Assembly (NCBI GenBank): GCA_031411235.1
Contig: JANOAR010000213.1
Span: forward strand, 1 to 32,209
Direction of reading: 5' to 3'
From: JANOAR01 sp031411235
Lineage (GTDB): Bacteria > Verrucomicrobiota > Verrucomicrobiia > Verrucomicrobiales > Verrucomicrobiaceae
DNA length: 32,209 nucleotides
The notes under the pieces were generated by a model, which worked only from the letters and a program-made list of their open reading frames with translations, was not told the origin of the DNA and did not search any database. The translations under genes were made by a program, and so were the position numbers. Below, piece by piece: positions 6,798 to 15,756 of the stretch (position 1 is the stretch's first letter; every line of letters starts with the position of its first letter).

Positions 6798-9700
6798 ATG
6801 CCCCCTTCCTTCCTCGAAGCTGCGATCAGCCAGATCCCCGCGCTGCGCTTGTTGCAGCAACTGGGCTACAGCTACCTGTCGCCAGAGGAGATCGCAGTGC
6901 AGCGCAAGGGACGGGGGAGCCGCGTGCTGCTGGAGGGCATCCTCGCACAGCAGCTCCGGCGGCTGAATAAGATCAGCTTCAAGGGCCGCGAGGTGCCGTT
7001 CTCGGACGAGAACATCGCCAAGGGCATCGAAGCGCTGCGCGACCTACCGTTTGAAGGGCTCGTGCGCACCAGCGAGAAGATCTATGACCTCATCACGCTG
7101 GGCAAGAGCCTAGATCAGACCATTGACGATGAGACCAAGGGCTTCACACTGCGCTACATCGACTGGCTGAACCCGCGCAACAATGTCTTCCACGTCACGG
7201 CGGAGTTCGAGGTGGAGCGCACCGGCAGCCACGACACGCGGCGGCCTGACATCGTCCTCTTCGTCAACGGCATCCCGTTTGTGGTGATTGAGTGCAAGCG
7301 ACCAGATTTGAAGGACTCGCTGGAAGCAGGTATCGTGCAGAGCATCAGCAACTGGCAGGAGGACGGTGTCCCGCAGTTGTTCGTGTTTTCGCAGATCGTG
7401 CTAGCGCTTAGCAAGAACGACGGCAGCTACGCGACGACGGGCACGCCAAAGAAGTTCTGGTCGAAGTGGAAAGAGATGCACGATGCCACCGCAGAGGTGC
7501 GGGCGGCGGTGAACGGCCCGGTGTCCGCCGCCGAACATGCGAAGCTTTTCAAAGGTCTGTTCGCCTTCGCCAAAGCGGAGGTAGAAGAGCAAGCGATTCA
7601 CGGTCGCGAGCCCACCGAGCAGGACCGCCTCATCTGGTCGCTGTGCCGGCCTGAACGGCTGATCGAACTGGCGCGGCAATTCATCCTGTATGACGAAGGC
7701 GGCGCGGTGAAGAAGATTGCGCGCTACCAGCAGTACTTCGCCATCCGCAGCACCCTGGAGCGCGTGCGCCAGCGCGATGCCGAGGGCCGTCGCAAGGGTG
7801 GGGTGATCTGGCAGACGCAGGGCTCCGGCAAGTCGCTCGTGATGGTGCTGCTGGGCAAGGCGCTGGCCCTGGAGCCGAGCCTGCCCAATCCGCGCATCCT
7901 CATGGTCACCGACCGCATCGACCTGGATGAGCAAATATTGAAGACCTTCCACCAGTGCGGCAAGAACCCGCAGCAGGCGAAGACCGGCGCGCATCTGGTC
8001 GAGCTGCTGAAGGACGAGGACGCGGCAGTGATCACCACGGTGCTGTTCAAGTTCGGGGCTGCCGCCAATGCCAAGGCGGCCTACAGCAACGGGGGCAAAG
8101 ACATCTTCGTGCTGGTCGATGAAAGCCACCGCAGCGAATATGGCGAGGCGAACATCAAGATGCTCAAGGCGCTGCCCAACGCCTGCTACATCGGCTTCAC
8201 CGGCACGCCGCTGACGAAGAAAGAAAAGAACACCGCGACCAAGTTCGGCGGGTTCATTCGTCCCAGCTACACCATCCGCGATGCTGTGGCGGATGAGGCC
8301 GTGGTGCCGCTGCTATTCGAGGGCAGGCACATTCTGCAAACGGTGAACCAGCCCGCCGTGGACAAGATGTTCGAGGCGCTGTGCGAGGGCTTGACGCCCG
8401 AGCAGCGGGCCGACCTGAAGCGCAAGTTCGCCAGCAAGGAGGAACTCATTCGGCTGGACGGGCGGCTCTACCTCGTGGCTTGGGATGTCTCACAGCATTT
8501 CTCCAACTCATGGAAAGGCACGGGCTTCAAGGGACAGCTCACAGCACCCGGCAAGAAGGAGGCCATCGCGCTGAAACGACTGTTGGATAGCTTCGGCAAG
8601 GTGACGAGCGAGGTGATCATCTCCGGCCCCACCGAGATCGAGAATCCGGAGGAGCACGACAAGGCGGAGAGCGACCTGAGCGTGGAGCTGTTCTGGAAGG
8701 CGATGATGGCCAAGTATGGCACCGAGAAGGAATACAACCGCCGCGTGATCGACGCCTTCAAGAAGGGCGAAGACCTGGACCTGCTCATCGTGGTGGACAA
8801 GCTGCTCACTGGCTTCGACGCGCCGCGCAACGTGGTGCTCTACATCGCGCGCAGCCTGAAGGAGCACACGCTGCTGCAAGCCATTGCGCGTGTGAACCGG
8901 CTCCACACCGGCAAGGACTTTGGCTACATCATCGACTACTACGGCGTGCTCACCCATCTGCACGGTGCCTTGGCGCTCTACGATGCGCTGGAGGGCAAGT
9001 TTGATCAGGATGATCTGGAAGGCTCGCTCATCGAACTGGCCGAGGAACTGAAGAAGCTGCCCGCGCTGCATGAGGCGGTATGGGCTTTCTTCAAAGGCGT
9101 GGTCAACCGGCAGGACGAGGAAGCGTTTGAACTGGCGCTGGAGGACAAGGAGAAGCGCGAGGACTTCTACACCCAGACCTCGTGCTTCTGCCGCGTGCTG
9201 AAGATGGCGCTGTCCAGCATCGACTGGGTGAATGCCACCGCGCCCGAACGGGTGGCCCGCTACAAGAACGATGCGGCCTTTTTCCAGAAGCTGCGGGCCA
9301 GCCTGAAGCGCCGCTTCGCGGAAGACATCGACTACCGCGACTACGAGGCGCAGATCCAGAAGATGCTGAACACCTATGTGCAGGCGGATGAAGTGATCCA
9401 GGTGGTGGCACCGGTGAACATCTTTGAGCGCGAGGCCTTTGAGGCGGAGGTGGAGAAGGCGCAGTCGCCCCGGGCCAAAGCGGACACCATTGCCAACCGC
9501 ACGAAAAAGACGATCACGGAGAAGATGGACGAGGATCCGTTCTTCTACCGCAAGTTCTCCGTGCTGCTGCAACAGACCATCGACGACTATAAAGCCGCGC
9601 GCCTCAGTGAAGCCCAATACCTGGCCAAAGTGACGGCGATCATGGAGCAGGTGCGCGACGGCAAGGCCAAGGACGGCCCCGACATGCTGCGCGACAAGGA

Positions 9701-10061
9701 CCTCGCGAGGGCGATTTTCGGCAAGATGACAGAGCACCTTGCCGATCCTGAGCCCATGCCTGTGGCCGACAATGAATCGGTGTTGCGAGAACAATCGAAG
9801 AGCATCCCTGAGTCCACAGTGCCGCGCCCAAGCGAACAGCTTCTGGCGCAGGCTGCCATCGAGATCGAGAAACTCATTCGCGATGAAGCGGTAGTGCGAT
9901 GGCGCGATAACACTGATGCTCAGAATCGAATGCGCAATGCCATCGACGACTATCTTTTCACGCTTACCCAAAAGCACGGTGTGGCAATCACTCTGGATCA
10001 AATGACTGAGATCATGGAGTCAGCTATCGGCATCGCCCGCAATCGTCCCCAGGATGTCTGA
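6798..10061 (+). CDS. hsdR: Type I restriction endonuclease, DNA-translocating R subunit
   Basis: The 1087-residue protein is the motor and nuclease of the restriction complex. The N-terminal nuclease domain shows the PD-(D/E)xK pattern: D151 in RRPDIVLFV and E165-C-K167 in VVIECKRPD. Two helicase domains follow with Walker A QGSGKS (G342-S346), the DEAD-box variant DESH at D441-H444 and the FTGTPL motif. A C-terminal helical region of about 400 residues presumably binds the methyltransferase core. The length is normal for HsdR. It starts 4 bases after the Fic stop, and its end overlaps the next gene by 8 bases. No frameshift or loss of a key residue was seen, so with hsdM and hsdS the system appears functional. 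Confidence 0.95.
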   Translation: MPPSFLEAAISQIPALRLLQQLGYSYLSPEEIAVQRKGRGSRVLLEGILAQQLRRLNKISFKGREVPFSDENIAKGIEALRDLPFEGLVRTSEKIYDLITLGKSLDQTIDDETKGFTLRYIDWLNPRNNVFHVTAEFEVERTGSHDTRRPDIVLFVNGIPFVVIECKRPDLKDSLEAGIVQSISNWQEDGVPQLFVFSQIVLALSKNDGSYATTGTPKKFWSKWKEMHDATAEVRAAVNGPVSAAEHAKLFKGLFAFAKAEVEEQAIHGREPTEQDRLIWSLCRPERLIELARQFILYDEGGAVKKIARYQQYFAIRSTLERVRQRDAEGRRKGGVIWQTQGSGKSLVMVLLGKALALEPSLPNPRILMVTDRIDLDEQILKTFHQCGKNPQQAKTGAHLVELLKDEDAAVITTVLFKFGAAANAKAAYSNGGKDIFVLVDESHRSEYGEANIKMLKALPNACYIGFTGTPLTKKEKNTATKFGGFIRPSYTIRDAVADEAVVPLLFEGRHILQTVNQPAVDKMFEALCEGLTPEQRADLKRKFASKEELIRLDGRLYLVAWDVSQHFSNSWKGTGFKGQLTAPGKKEAIALKRLLDSFGKVTSEVIISGPTEIENPEEHDKAESDLSVELFWKAMMAKYGTEKEYNRRVIDAFKKGEDLDLLIVVDKLLTGFDAPRNVVLYIARSLKEHTLLQAIARVNRLHTGKDFGYIIDYYGVLTHLHGALALYDALEGKFDQDDLEGSLIELAEELKKLPALHEAVWAFFKGVVNRQDEEAFELALEDKEKREDFYTQTSCFCRVLKMALSSIDWVNATAPERVARYKNDAAFFQKLRASLKRRFAEDIDYRDYEAQIQKMLNTYVQADEVIQVVAPVNIFEREAFEAEVEKAQSPRAKADTIANRTKKTITEKMDEDPFFYRKFSVLLQQTIDDYKAARLSEAQYLAKVTAIMEQVRDGKAKDGPDMLRDKDLARAIFGKMTEHLADPEPMPVADNESVLREQSKSIPESTVPRPSEQLLAQAAIEIEKLIRDEAVVRWRDNTDAQNRMRNAIDDYLFTLTQKHGVAITLDQMTEIMESAIGIARNRPQDV

Positions 10062-10758
10062 GTTTGAGACCATCGACACCGTCGTCGGTAAAGCGAGGCT
10101 GAAGCGCTCGCAGCGCAAGACGCTGGCGATCAGCGTGCTGCCGGATGGCACCCTGGAACTCACCGCGCCGATGGAGGCGCGCGATGACATGATCCTGGCC
10201 AAGGTTGCGAAGCGAGCGGCATGGATCAGGGCGCAGCGTCGCGCCTTCAAGGAAATGAACGCGGAGCGCCCGCCACCACGCTACGTGAGCGGAGCCACGC
10301 ACCGCTACCTGGGCAGGCAATACCGGCTCAAGCTCGCGACAGGCAGCGAGCCGGGCGTGGCCCTGCGCGGTGGCTACCTGCATGTGACCTTGCCCGTCAT
10401 CAGTGAAGCCGATGTGAAGAAGTCGCTGACTCAGTGGTATCGCAGCCACGCCCGCGAGCAGTTCACCCAACGGCTGGCGCAATGGAACGACTGGTGCAAA
10501 GCCCGCCGTCTGCCCGCCCCAAGGCTGCGCCTGCTCACCATGTCAAAACGCTGGGGCAGTGCCCTGAGCGATGGCACCATCTGCCTGAACCCCGAACTGA
10601 TACGCGCCCCCTCCGCCTGCGTGGACTATGTGATCACGCACGAGATATGCCACCTGAAGCATCCCCACCACGGCCCCGCCTTTTGGCGTCTGCTGGAGCA
10701 ATGGTGCCCCCAATGGCGGAGCTTGAAGCAACGACTGGAGGCCGGGGAGGGATGGTAG
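10054..10758 (+). CDS. YgjP-like (M48/DUF45) zinc metallopeptidase
   Basis: The 234-residue protein has the YgjP/DUF45 architecture: an N-terminal beta-rich region beginning VVGKARLKRSQRKTLAISVLPDGTLELTAP, then KRWGSALSDGTICLNPELI, then the zinc motif HEICH at H196-H200, extended by LKHPHHGPAFW. The two His and the Glu are the metal ligands and the catalytic base. Genes of this family are frequent companions of type I restriction loci (family knowledge), and the 8-base overlap with hsdR supports co-translation. Proteolytic control of the R subunit is a possible role but is not shown. It is the last gene of the defence transcript. Confidence 0.88.
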   Translation: MSEFETIDTVVGKARLKRSQRKTLAISVLPDGTLELTAPMEARDDMILAKVAKRAAWIRAQRRAFKEMNAERPPPRYVSGATHRYLGRQYRLKLATGSEPGVALRGGYLHVTLPVISEADVKKSLTQWYRSHAREQFTQRLAQWNDWCKARRLPAPRLRLLTMSKRWGSALSDGTICLNPELIRAPSACVDYVITHEICHLKHPHHGPAFWRLLEQWCPQWRSLKQRLEAGEGW

Positions 10759-11095
10759 GGCTAAAAAAGCTCAAGTCCTTTCACGCTGTCGTTGTTAATC
10801 GCCGGATGCTGAAGGCTTCATTCGCGATTGGCTCCAGGGCGGACTCGGGCACGGAGGTTACAGCGATGGTGTCGCCCAGTATCAAGGCCCGAAACAGCGG
10901 CGCTATGGCGCGACGTTTCTCGCCTTTGCGAGAGGTCAAATCCTGCTTGCCAAACGGGCGGTAGCTTTCCTTTGCTGATGGCACTAGGGCGAGACTGGGG
11001 TCAAAGGGGATGAAAAGGGACTGAGGAAATCGTTTTCCCGGCCGTGGAAAGGCTTTTCTGCCGACAGATTGGAGTTTTCTCGACCGGGAAAATGA
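10759..11095. other. Intergenic stretch without a recognised gene, upstream flank of the 42-bp repeat array
   Basis: No recognised protein, RNA or promoter was found. Short open frames exist on both strands but look like by-products of the base composition. Two elements stand out. CCGTGGAAA at 11042-11050 is the reverse complement of TTTCCACGG at about 11096-11104, and a 13-base segment at 11025-11037 is repeated in inverted orientation at 11424-11436. Confidence 0.6.
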
Positions 11096-11436
11096 TTTCC
11101 ACGGGTATGGCTGGAGCTGCCACGGGGCCTTCCCGAGCTGCCACGGGTACGGCTGGACCAACCTGGGGGCTTTCCCGAGCTGCCACGGGTACGGCTGGAC
11201 CAACCTGGGGGCTTTCCCGAGCTGCCACGGGTACGGCTAGACCAACCTGGGGGCTTTCCCGAGCTGCCACGGGTACGGCTGGACCAATCTGGGGGCCTTC
11301 CCGAGCTGCCACGGGTACGGCTGGAGCTGTCTCGGGGCTTTCCCGAGCTGCCACGGGTACGGCTGGACCAATCTGGGGGCTTTCCCGAGCAATCTTGGGG
11401 GAGAAAAGAGAAATCTCGGGGCAGAAAACGATTTCC
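11025..11436. repeat. Cassette bounded by a 13-bp inverted repeat
   Basis: GGAAATCGTTTTC (11025-11037) and its exact reverse complement GAAAACGATTTCC (11424-11436) enclose the whole 42-bp repeat array and its degenerate flanks, giving a unit of 412 bp. No transposase is present, so a non-autonomous element is only one possible reading. Confidence 0.6.
11130..11381. repeat. Six tandem copies of a 42-bp repeat
   Basis: Units start at 11130, 11172, 11214, 11256, 11298 and 11340, each 42 bases, all beginning TTCCCGAGCTGCCACGGG. Units 1 and 2 are identical. Unit 3 has one G-to-A change, unit 4 differs at two bases and unit 6 at one. Unit 5 differs in its second half (GGAGCTGTCTCGGGGCT). A degenerate copy precedes (11088-11129), and a partial copy follows from 11382. 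Because 42 is divisible by three, several frames on both strands stay open across the array, encoding 14-residue repeats such as RESPQVGPAVPVAA. None has a convincing start or family match, so the array is treated as non-coding. Confidence 0.92.
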
Positions 11437-11530
11437 CGAGGGCAGGGCGGCTGGGCCGCTGCCAGTAGCCACAGATTTCTTCATAATGGCTGGCGGCGGC
11501 AGGGCTGTGCGCGTGCCTCGCGGCACACCT

Positions 11531-12817
11531 TCACACCAGCGCCTGCATCACTGCGCCGCGCTTTGCCCCGGTGCCGCCGTAGATGGAGAATTGGCCGCCG
11601 CCGGGGCCTGGGAAGGCATCTGCGGGATCAACGCCCATGAGGGCACCGAGGGTGGCGTGGAAGTCGAGTATGGTGGCGGGGTTTTCGATGACGCGGTGAC
11701 CGCTGGCATCGGTTTTGCCATAGTGCTGACCGCCCTTCACTCCGCCACCGGCGATCATGGCGGAGAAGGCGAGTGGATGGTGGTTGCGCCCGCTGCCTGT
11801 GATGTTCGGCGAGCGGCCAAACTCGGTCGTCAGGACGATGAGGGTGCTGTCCAAGAGGCCGCGAGCCGCGAGGTCGAGCATGAGGGTGCTGACGGCGTCA
11901 TCGACGATTTTTGCGCCTGCTTCGACTTGAGAGAAGTTGTTGTCATGGGTGTCCCAGCCGCTGAGTTCCACCTCGACGAATTTGGTGCCGCGCTCGATCA
12001 AACGCCGCGCGACGAGGAGGCCTTGGCCAAAGGATCCATCGCCATAGTCGCTGCGCACATTGCCCTTCTCCTGGCTCAAATCAAAGGCGTCGAGATCCTT
12101 GCTCGTCATCAGTTTCACCGCATCGGCATACATGTCGGCATGGGCCTTCACGTCGGGCATGTTGTAGCGGTTGAGGAAGTCGCTGTTGAGCTTGTCGGCG
12201 ATGCTGGTGCGCTTGCGCATGGCACTCGCGGAGTCACCCTTTTGCAGCTTGGTGTGCTCGATGCCTTTGTTGGGATCGGTGACGGGCACGGGGGCATAAC
12301 GGGCATCCATGAAGCCGCTGCCGGGATGCCCGGCGAGGTCGCCCAGGCGGATGTAGGGCGGCAACGTCGCGCCCTCGGTAGGCAGGTGCCGCGCGACATA
12401 GGAACCGAGCGCGGGATGATTCATGGCGGGGGACTGCTCGTAGCCGGTGAGCACCTTGTACGCACCGAGTTCATGAGCGCCCTGGGTGTGCGAGAGGGAG
12501 TTCACCAGGGCGATGTTTTTTGCTTCATCGGCGAGCTTGGGGAAGTAGCCGGAGAGGCGCAAATCAGGAGCCTTGGTCTTGATCGTGCGCACGGGGCCCT
12601 GCACGCCAGCGGGGGCGTTGGGCTTGGTGTCGAAGGTGTCCACATGGCTCATGCCGCCGCGCATGAAGAGGTAGATGACGTGCTTGGCTTTGCTGCCGGG
12701 GCTGTTCCTGGGCGCATTCAGCGCGAAGGCCATGGAGGTGGGTGGGACGAGACTCACGCCGAGGCAGGTCTTGGCGAGAGAGGTGACGAAATGGCGGCGG
12801 GAAAGGTCAGTGTTCAT
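11531..12817 (-). CDS. DUF1501 family secreted protein
   Basis: The 428-residue protein belongs to the DUF1501 family, abundant in planctomycetes and verrucomicrobia and distantly related to the alkaline phosphatase/sulfatase fold. Its N-terminus has a twin-arginine-type signal (SRRHF at residues 6-10 followed by a mild hydrophobic stretch), suggesting Tat export. Family landmarks are HVIYLFMRGGMSHVDTFDTKP, a central VARRLIERGTKFVEVELSGWDTHDNN segment and STLIVLTTEFGRSPNITGSGRNHHPLAFS near the C-terminus. It starts 12 bases after the cytochrome-like gene and is co-transcribed with it; this pairing is typical of the two families. The substrate is unknown. Confidence 0.9.
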   Translation of the reverse strand: MNTDLSRRHFVTSLAKTCLGVSLVPPTSMAFALNAPRNSPGSKAKHVIYLFMRGGMSHVDTFDTKPNAPAGVQGPVRTIKTKAPDLRLSGYFPKLADEAKNIALVNSLSHTQGAHELGAYKVLTGYEQSPAMNHPALGSYVARHLPTEGATLPPYIRLGDLAGHPGSGFMDARYAPVPVTDPNKGIEHTKLQKGDSASAMRKRTSIADKLNSDFLNRYNMPDVKAHADMYADAVKLMTSKDLDAFDLSQEKGNVRSDYGDGSFGQGLLVARRLIERGTKFVEVELSGWDTHDNNFSQVEAGAKIVDDAVSTLMLDLAARGLLDSTLIVLTTEFGRSPNITGSGRNHHPLAFSAMIAGGGVKGGQHYGKTDASGHRVIENPATILDFHATLGALMGVDPADAFPGPGGGQFSIYGGTGAKRGAVMQALV

Positions 12818-12829
12818 CGCAAAGGTTTT

Positions 12830-15739
12830 CTATTTCTGAAAGGCAAACTCCGCTGTCGTCAGCAGTGTCCGTGCGAGGGCCTTGGGGTTGCGGGTCTCGC
12901 CGAGTGTGTCGAGACAGGCGGCGATCTCGGCCTTGCTGGGCTCGCGGGTGAGCACAGCGAGGAACACGGAGCGAACGATGTCGGAGACGCCGCTGGAGCG
13001 TTTTGTTGCCTCGTTCAGCGGGCTGCCACTGCGGGCGACGTAGTCGAAGAAATCGCTGTTCAGCATCAGCAGCGCCTGGGGCACAGTGGCCTGCCGCCAG
13101 CTATCGTTGATGAAGTCGCGATTGCCCTGGCCGAACATGCGCAGGAAATGGCCATTGGGCGTGGGTTGCGGCAGCTCGGAAGCCCGCTCCAACGTGCCAC
13201 CGGCGAACTCCACGGCCATGTCGCCGAACTTGCGTGTGCGCCGCGCATCGGCCTTCATCTCGCGCTCTTGGGCTGCGATGATCTTGCGTGCGGCGGTGGT
13301 CACATCGGAGGTTTTGGTGGCCTGGGTCACGGCTTCTAGCGTCTCGGTGCCAGCTACTTCAAAGTCGAGGTTTTGATCGAGTTCTTTGACCGCGAGAGCC
13401 ATCATCGAGTCCCACACTTGCTCGGCGCTAAGCCTGCGCACGATAGGGCCTGGGAAATGATAGGCCTCATCGCCGCTGCTCGGTGGCGCACTGGCGGCGC
13501 ACTGGTAGGCCTGGGTGAGACAAAGGATACGCAGCACTTGGCGAACGTCGTATTTTGACTCGCGCACCACGTTCACGAGGTACTGCGCGAGGTCGGGATT
13601 ATCGCAGTCGGCGATGTCCTGCACTTGATCCACGGGCCCAGCGAAAGGCAGGCCGAAGAGCTTGGCCCAGAGGCGATTGGCCAGGGTTAAACTAAATCGT
13701 GGATTGCTCGGCGATGTCACCCAGGCGGCGAAGGCGTCGGCGGTGCTTTGGTTCGTGGTCGCAATGGGTTGCGTGCCAAAAAGCACTGCGGGTGCAAGCG
13801 CTTCGCCAGGGGTGCCATCGTCATACTGGTAGTCCGCGGGCAGGATGGCGGGCATTCCAGCGCCATTGACGAGGCCGCCATCGCCAGCGGCGCGTTGCAG
13901 TGTTTCCACGGCGTCGCTGAGCTTTCGATACTTGGCTTGGCGGTCGTAGTTTTTCACCCCCATCGCGAGGCGATCATAGCGGCCAGCGGCTTCTTTGATC
14001 ATGCCACCGCTCACGCTGCCGACGCTGGCATCCGCTGAGCTAGCCTGGATGCCGGAGGTCCACGCGAGGAAGGTGTGGTAGTCCTTGCGCGTCCACTTGT
14101 CATAGGGGTGGTCGTGGCATTGAGCGCAGGCGATTTGGGTGCCGAGGAAAAGGGTTGCGGTGACTTCGATATTGGTTTGGCGGTTGTCGCCATCGCGCAG
14201 GTAGTAGCCCGCCGCAGGAGCCTTCCAGCCGAAGCCGGAAGGGCTGAGCATCTCGCGTGCCCACTGGTCGTAAGGCACATTGTCGCGGACACTGCGCTTG
14301 ATCCAGGTGAGATAGGGCTGGCCTTCCACATCATCGGCGAGGGCATCCTTGGCCCGCAGCAGGTCGCACCAGTAGTTGAACATGTGGCTCACATGGCCAT
14401 TCGAGGCGAGCAGATCGTTCACGAGTCGCGAGCGCTTGTCGGGCTCCTTGGCTTTGAGGAAGTGCTGTGCCTCGTCGCTGGTGGGGATGCGGCCCACGAG
14501 ATCGAGCGAGATGCGACGCAGAAAGGTGGCGTCGTCGGTGAGTCCATTGGGCGCTTGGTTGTGCTCGCGCAACCCTTTGCCCACAAGCTCGTCGATGCGC
14601 TGGGCCGTGGCGAGAGCATTGGCAGCATCCACCACTTCGCTAGTGGTGTTGATGGGCACTTGTTTGGCTCGAGCGCTAGTCCAATCGCCAAAGTCGGCCC
14701 CTTGTTCGATCCATTTTTCGATGAGGGCGATCTCATCGGCTGGCAGTGGCTTGCCCTCCTTTGCGGGGGGCATGATGTCGCTATCGCCCATCGGTTTGGC
14801 GATGCTGATGTAGAGCGAACTCTTGGTGGGCTTGTGGGGGAAGAGCAGGTTGTCGGTGCGGCTCTTGGTGCGGATGGTTGCGAGGTCGTCGAAGCGGATA
14901 CCGCCTTTCGGCTTCTTCAGCTTAGCGCTGTGGCAGTCGAAGCAGGCTCGCTCTAAGATGGGTAGCACATGCTTTTCAAAGTCGATACGCTCCCCTTCCG
15001 TAGGCCGGGCGTAAGTTGTCAGCAGCATGGGCGGCGGAGGCGTGGGCGCGGCTACCACGGCGGTGGTTTGTGCGGGGGGTGGTGCTGCTGCGGCAGGCGT
15101 TGGCAGGGGGGCTGGTGTAGTGTCTATGGGTTGACCCATCGGGGGGCTGCTAGACACTTTGGCTTGAGCCATCAAGTCATCGAAGTGCAACTGGGGGGCG
15201 CTGGGCTTTGCCGTGGGCAGCGCTTGTTCATTGACGGAGTGCGCCACTGTTTGCACAGGCTGGGCGACGGTCAGCACGGCGGCCATTTTGGCTTTCGCCG
15301 GTAAGCCAGTGCTCAGGGTGAAGGGCTTGCCCGTGCGTGCCTCAATGACTGCTGCCAGCTCGTACTGCCGCACGAACCCCGGCCATGTTGCGCCTCCGAT
15401 CACGCCGCCTATCGCGAGCACCGCCGCCGCAGTGGCCCAGCGAGGCAACTCCATGCCGAGCCATCGAACAGGGCGAGAGGCCCAGGATTTGCGCGGCCTT
15501 GTCGTCGCCAAAATGCGCTCGCTGATCTTTGCCTCACTTGCCGTTTTCACACTGGCCAGGATGGCATGGGTGAGGGCGTCGGTGCTTTGGGCAGGCTCTA
15601 ATAAGGCACGCAGAGCCGCATCCGTGCGCACCTGTACCGCGAACTCCGCACGGCGGGTGTCATCGCTGAGCATGGACTTCAGTAAGTCGTCGGGCAGCTC
15701 TCCGTTGAGGGCTTGGTCAAGTATAGTTTCTTCGTTCAT
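12830..15739 (-). CDS. Membrane-anchored planctomycete-type cytochrome protein (PSCyt1-DUF1549-DUF1553) with anti-sigma-like N-terminus
   Basis: The 969-residue protein starts at MNEETILDQALNGELPDDLL. An upstream in-frame start would overlap the sigma gene. Residues 1-95 are soluble and resemble the cytoplasmic part of anti-sigma factors. One membrane helix follows (about 100-120: AAAVLAIGGVIGGATW), then a proline-rich linker of about 100 residues. A haem-binding CFDCH lies near residue 265 in the PSCyt1 domain, and DUF1549 has a second CAQCH near 538. DUF1553 forms the C-terminal third (NRLWAKLFGLPFAGPVDQVQD, RRLSAEQVWDSMMAL). The gene starts 17 bases after the sigma factor stop. The layout suggests a membrane sensor that binds the sigma factor inside the cell and carries a cytochrome-like domain outside (inference). 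The polysaccharide-related role often proposed for these families is unproven. Confidence 0.87.
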   Translation of the reverse strand: MNEETILDQALNGELPDDLLKSMLSDDTRRAEFAVQVRTDAALRALLEPAQSTDALTHAILASVKTASEAKISERILATTRPRKSWASRPVRWLGMELPRWATAAAVLAIGGVIGGATWPGFVRQYELAAVIEARTGKPFTLSTGLPAKAKMAAVLTVAQPVQTVAHSVNEQALPTAKPSAPQLHFDDLMAQAKVSSSPPMGQPIDTTPAPLPTPAAAAPPPAQTTAVVAAPTPPPPMLLTTYARPTEGERIDFEKHVLPILERACFDCHSAKLKKPKGGIRFDDLATIRTKSRTDNLLFPHKPTKSSLYISIAKPMGDSDIMPPAKEGKPLPADEIALIEKWIEQGADFGDWTSARAKQVPINTTSEVVDAANALATAQRIDELVGKGLREHNQAPNGLTDDATFLRRISLDLVGRIPTSDEAQHFLKAKEPDKRSRLVNDLLASNGHVSHMFNYWCDLLRAKDALADDVEGQPYLTWIKRSVRDNVPYDQWAREMLSPSGFGWKAPAAGYYLRDGDNRQTNIEVTATLFLGTQIACAQCHDHPYDKWTRKDYHTFLAWTSGIQASSADASVGSVSGGMIKEAAGRYDRLAMGVKNYDRQAKYRKLSDAVETLQRAAGDGGLVNGAGMPAILPADYQYDDGTPGEALAPAVLFGTQPIATTNQSTADAFAAWVTSPSNPRFSLTLANRLWAKLFGLPFAGPVDQVQDIADCDNPDLAQYLVNVVRESKYDVRQVLRILCLTQAYQCAASAPPSSGDEAYHFPGPIVRRLSAEQVWDSMMALAVKELDQNLDFEVAGTETLEAVTQATKTSDVTTAARKIIAAQEREMKADARRTRKFGDMAVEFAGGTLERASELPQPTPNGHFLRMFGQGNRDFINDSWRQATVPQALLMLNSDFFDYVARSGSPLNEATKRSSGVSDIVRSVFLAVLTREPSKAEIAACLDTLGETRNPKALARTLLTTAEFAFQK

Positions 15740-15756
15740 AGGTCTGCCTTTCCCTC

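Noticed and set aside
8508..10001. A 497-codon open frame on the - strand within hsdR
   Set aside because: hsdR is intact and recognisable through this region. The opposite frame is rich in His, Leu and Val without motifs, as expected for a codon-bias shadow.
10984..11640. Open frames with 14-residue repeats on both strands over the 42-bp array
   Set aside because: They arise because 42 is divisible by three. Several frames are open at once, none has a good start site or domain, and the flanks are non-coding in character.
11486..13339. A 617-codon open frame on the + strand
   Set aside because: It runs antisense to the DUF1501 gene and the end of the cytochrome-like gene, both recognisable. 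Its product is an Ala/Gly/Val/His-rich shadow typical of the complement of high-G+C coding sequence.
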